From an uncultured bacterium (GTDB taxonomy: Bacteria; Patescibacteriota; Gracilibacteria; Absconditabacterales; Absconditicoccaceae): a DNA stretch of 38,402 nt. The notes under the pieces were generated by a model that was not told the DNA's origin, did no database searches, and saw only the letters and a program-made list of their open reading frames with translations. Positions 37,801-38,402 of the stretch are shown in pieces (positions within the stretch are counted from its first letter, which is position 1; each line of letters starts with the position of its first letter). The DNA lies in NCBI GenBank assembly GCA_947169045.1, contig CAMVOC010000008.1, forward strand, positions 1 to 38,402. The letters are read 5' to 3'. The position numbers were made by a program, and so were the translations under genes.

Positions 37801-38402
37801 GCTAGTGACCTCTGTGCCAACGATACCATTCCTAGTGGAGTAACGACCAATACCGGAACTTATACCTGGACCTGTGCAGGACTTAACGGAGGAAGTACGG
37901 GAAGCTGTAGTGCGGTGAGAGCCTGTGCAGCCACAAGTTACCTCGGATACACGATCCCACAGACCAATCCAGGAGCTACGACAGACCTGTTGAGCAAAAG
38001 TGAAGTCATCACCTGAGGAGTAAGATACTCTTATAGGACATTCGTTTGTTCTGCAGGGGCTTTTGCAGTAGCTGGAGCAGAGACGTATTCTACGACTTGT
38101 GATGCCAATTATACTGCCGTAAATGGAACAACTGCTACATCAACTTGTGAACCAAATTCGCAAGAAACAAGCTGTGGATCTGCTCCAGCAAATGGAACTT
38201 GGGTACCAGGATATGAAACCTTTACACAAATATGGAATGGATCGGCTTGGATACCAGCATCGGCTCCTACTCCTAGTAATAATGGTAGTGAATGTAGATT
38301 TACTTGTAATACCGGATATATCGTAAACGGTAGTAATTGCTCTGCCGTTACCTACGATATCACAGTAGACACAGATGGAGGATCAGCAGTGGCAGATCAA
38401 AC
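34840..38402 (+). CDS. Very large Cys-rich surface protein, N-terminal part
   Basis: At least 1187 residues, open at the right edge. A hydrophobic N-terminal segment (residues about 15-45) may be a long signal or anchor. Residues about 75-215 form a low-complexity acidic Glu/Thr/Ser/Gly spacer. A FISUMP-like domain follows (FIVGEYTIASCNVGAKTEG...CRPGYHVPTAEERQGVLD, about 245-370), then beta domains with bacterial-Ig-like character (SNTTIEEMRFRTSNTGDN, DDAGQIASGCYIQ, FADAAGNTGVVTINV). Repeated Cys modules recur: CTFICAEGYTRDEETNACG, CTFVCKEGYTLEKI, ANGTEFWRG, CRFTCNTGYIVNGSNC. Five or more UGA-Gly codons occur. GC content and codon use are slightly higher than average here. Likely a cell-surface adhesin used in contact with a host or partner cell, inferred from architecture. 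Confidence 0.82.

Overview
This window most likely comes from a bacterium that reads UGA as glycine (translation table 25), i.e. Absconditabacteria (SR1) or Gracilibacteria. With the standard code nearly every gene here breaks into fragments. With UGA as Gly the fragments join into full-length proteins, and the UGA codons fall on invariant glycines: the FAD-binding GGGPAG of thioredoxin reductase, the LSGGE signature of an ABC-F ATPase, the GGTGGH loop of MurG, and the NAD loop of a sirtuin. All CDS coordinates below use this code and include the stop codon. No rRNA and no CRISPR array were seen.

Layout. 1-297 is a fragment of a TIR-like gene with a strong Shine-Dalgarno and different codon use; it looks foreign, so either an assembly chimera or a recent transfer. 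543-14572 is a dense set of housekeeping and envelope genes: an Na/Pi cotransporter with PhoU-like tail, a DUF3127/SSB-like protein, LspA, an Lgt-like protein, tRNA-Gln, a 2-oxoacid:ferredoxin oxidoreductase beta subunit, HrcA, two T4SS-pilin-like proteins, thioredoxin reductase, an ABC-F ATPase, a one-domain M16 peptidase, a sigma region 4/HARE-HTH regulator and an M23 peptidase. 14650-15076 is tmRNA with a consensus promoter. 15046-26876 is rich in surface and envelope functions: two SLH proteins, sirtuin, NlpC/P60, a membrane-anchored EEP enzyme, a lamin-tail-domain surface protein and an RluA-type pseudouridine synthase. 27081-29670 is an accessory stretch: two paralogous genes of unknown function with matching promoters and terminators, then an XRE/HigA-like regulator preceded by an array of TTCAC-N7-GTGAA palindromes. 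29706-31595 holds secF and rnc, 33113-34273 murG, and 34840 to the right edge is the start of a very large Cys-rich surface protein.

The most unusual part is 31.6-33.05 kb. It has no credible gene but contains eight consecutive minus-strand cassettes, each with a sigma-70-type promoter (TTGACT-like, 16 nt, TATATA-like) followed 70-200 nt later by an intrinsic terminator: an apparent tandem array of small RNAs ending just before rnc. A ninth cassette of the same design lies at 2.24-2.38 kb and carries an 18-nt stretch almost perfectly antisense to the 3' UTR of the 28.1-kb gene. A tenth sits directly in front of the SLH gene at 16.7 kb. A second window-wide signal is a strongly over-represented 10-mer, AAAAAGCTGR (16 copies), which could be a DNA-uptake, Chi-like or segregation motif.
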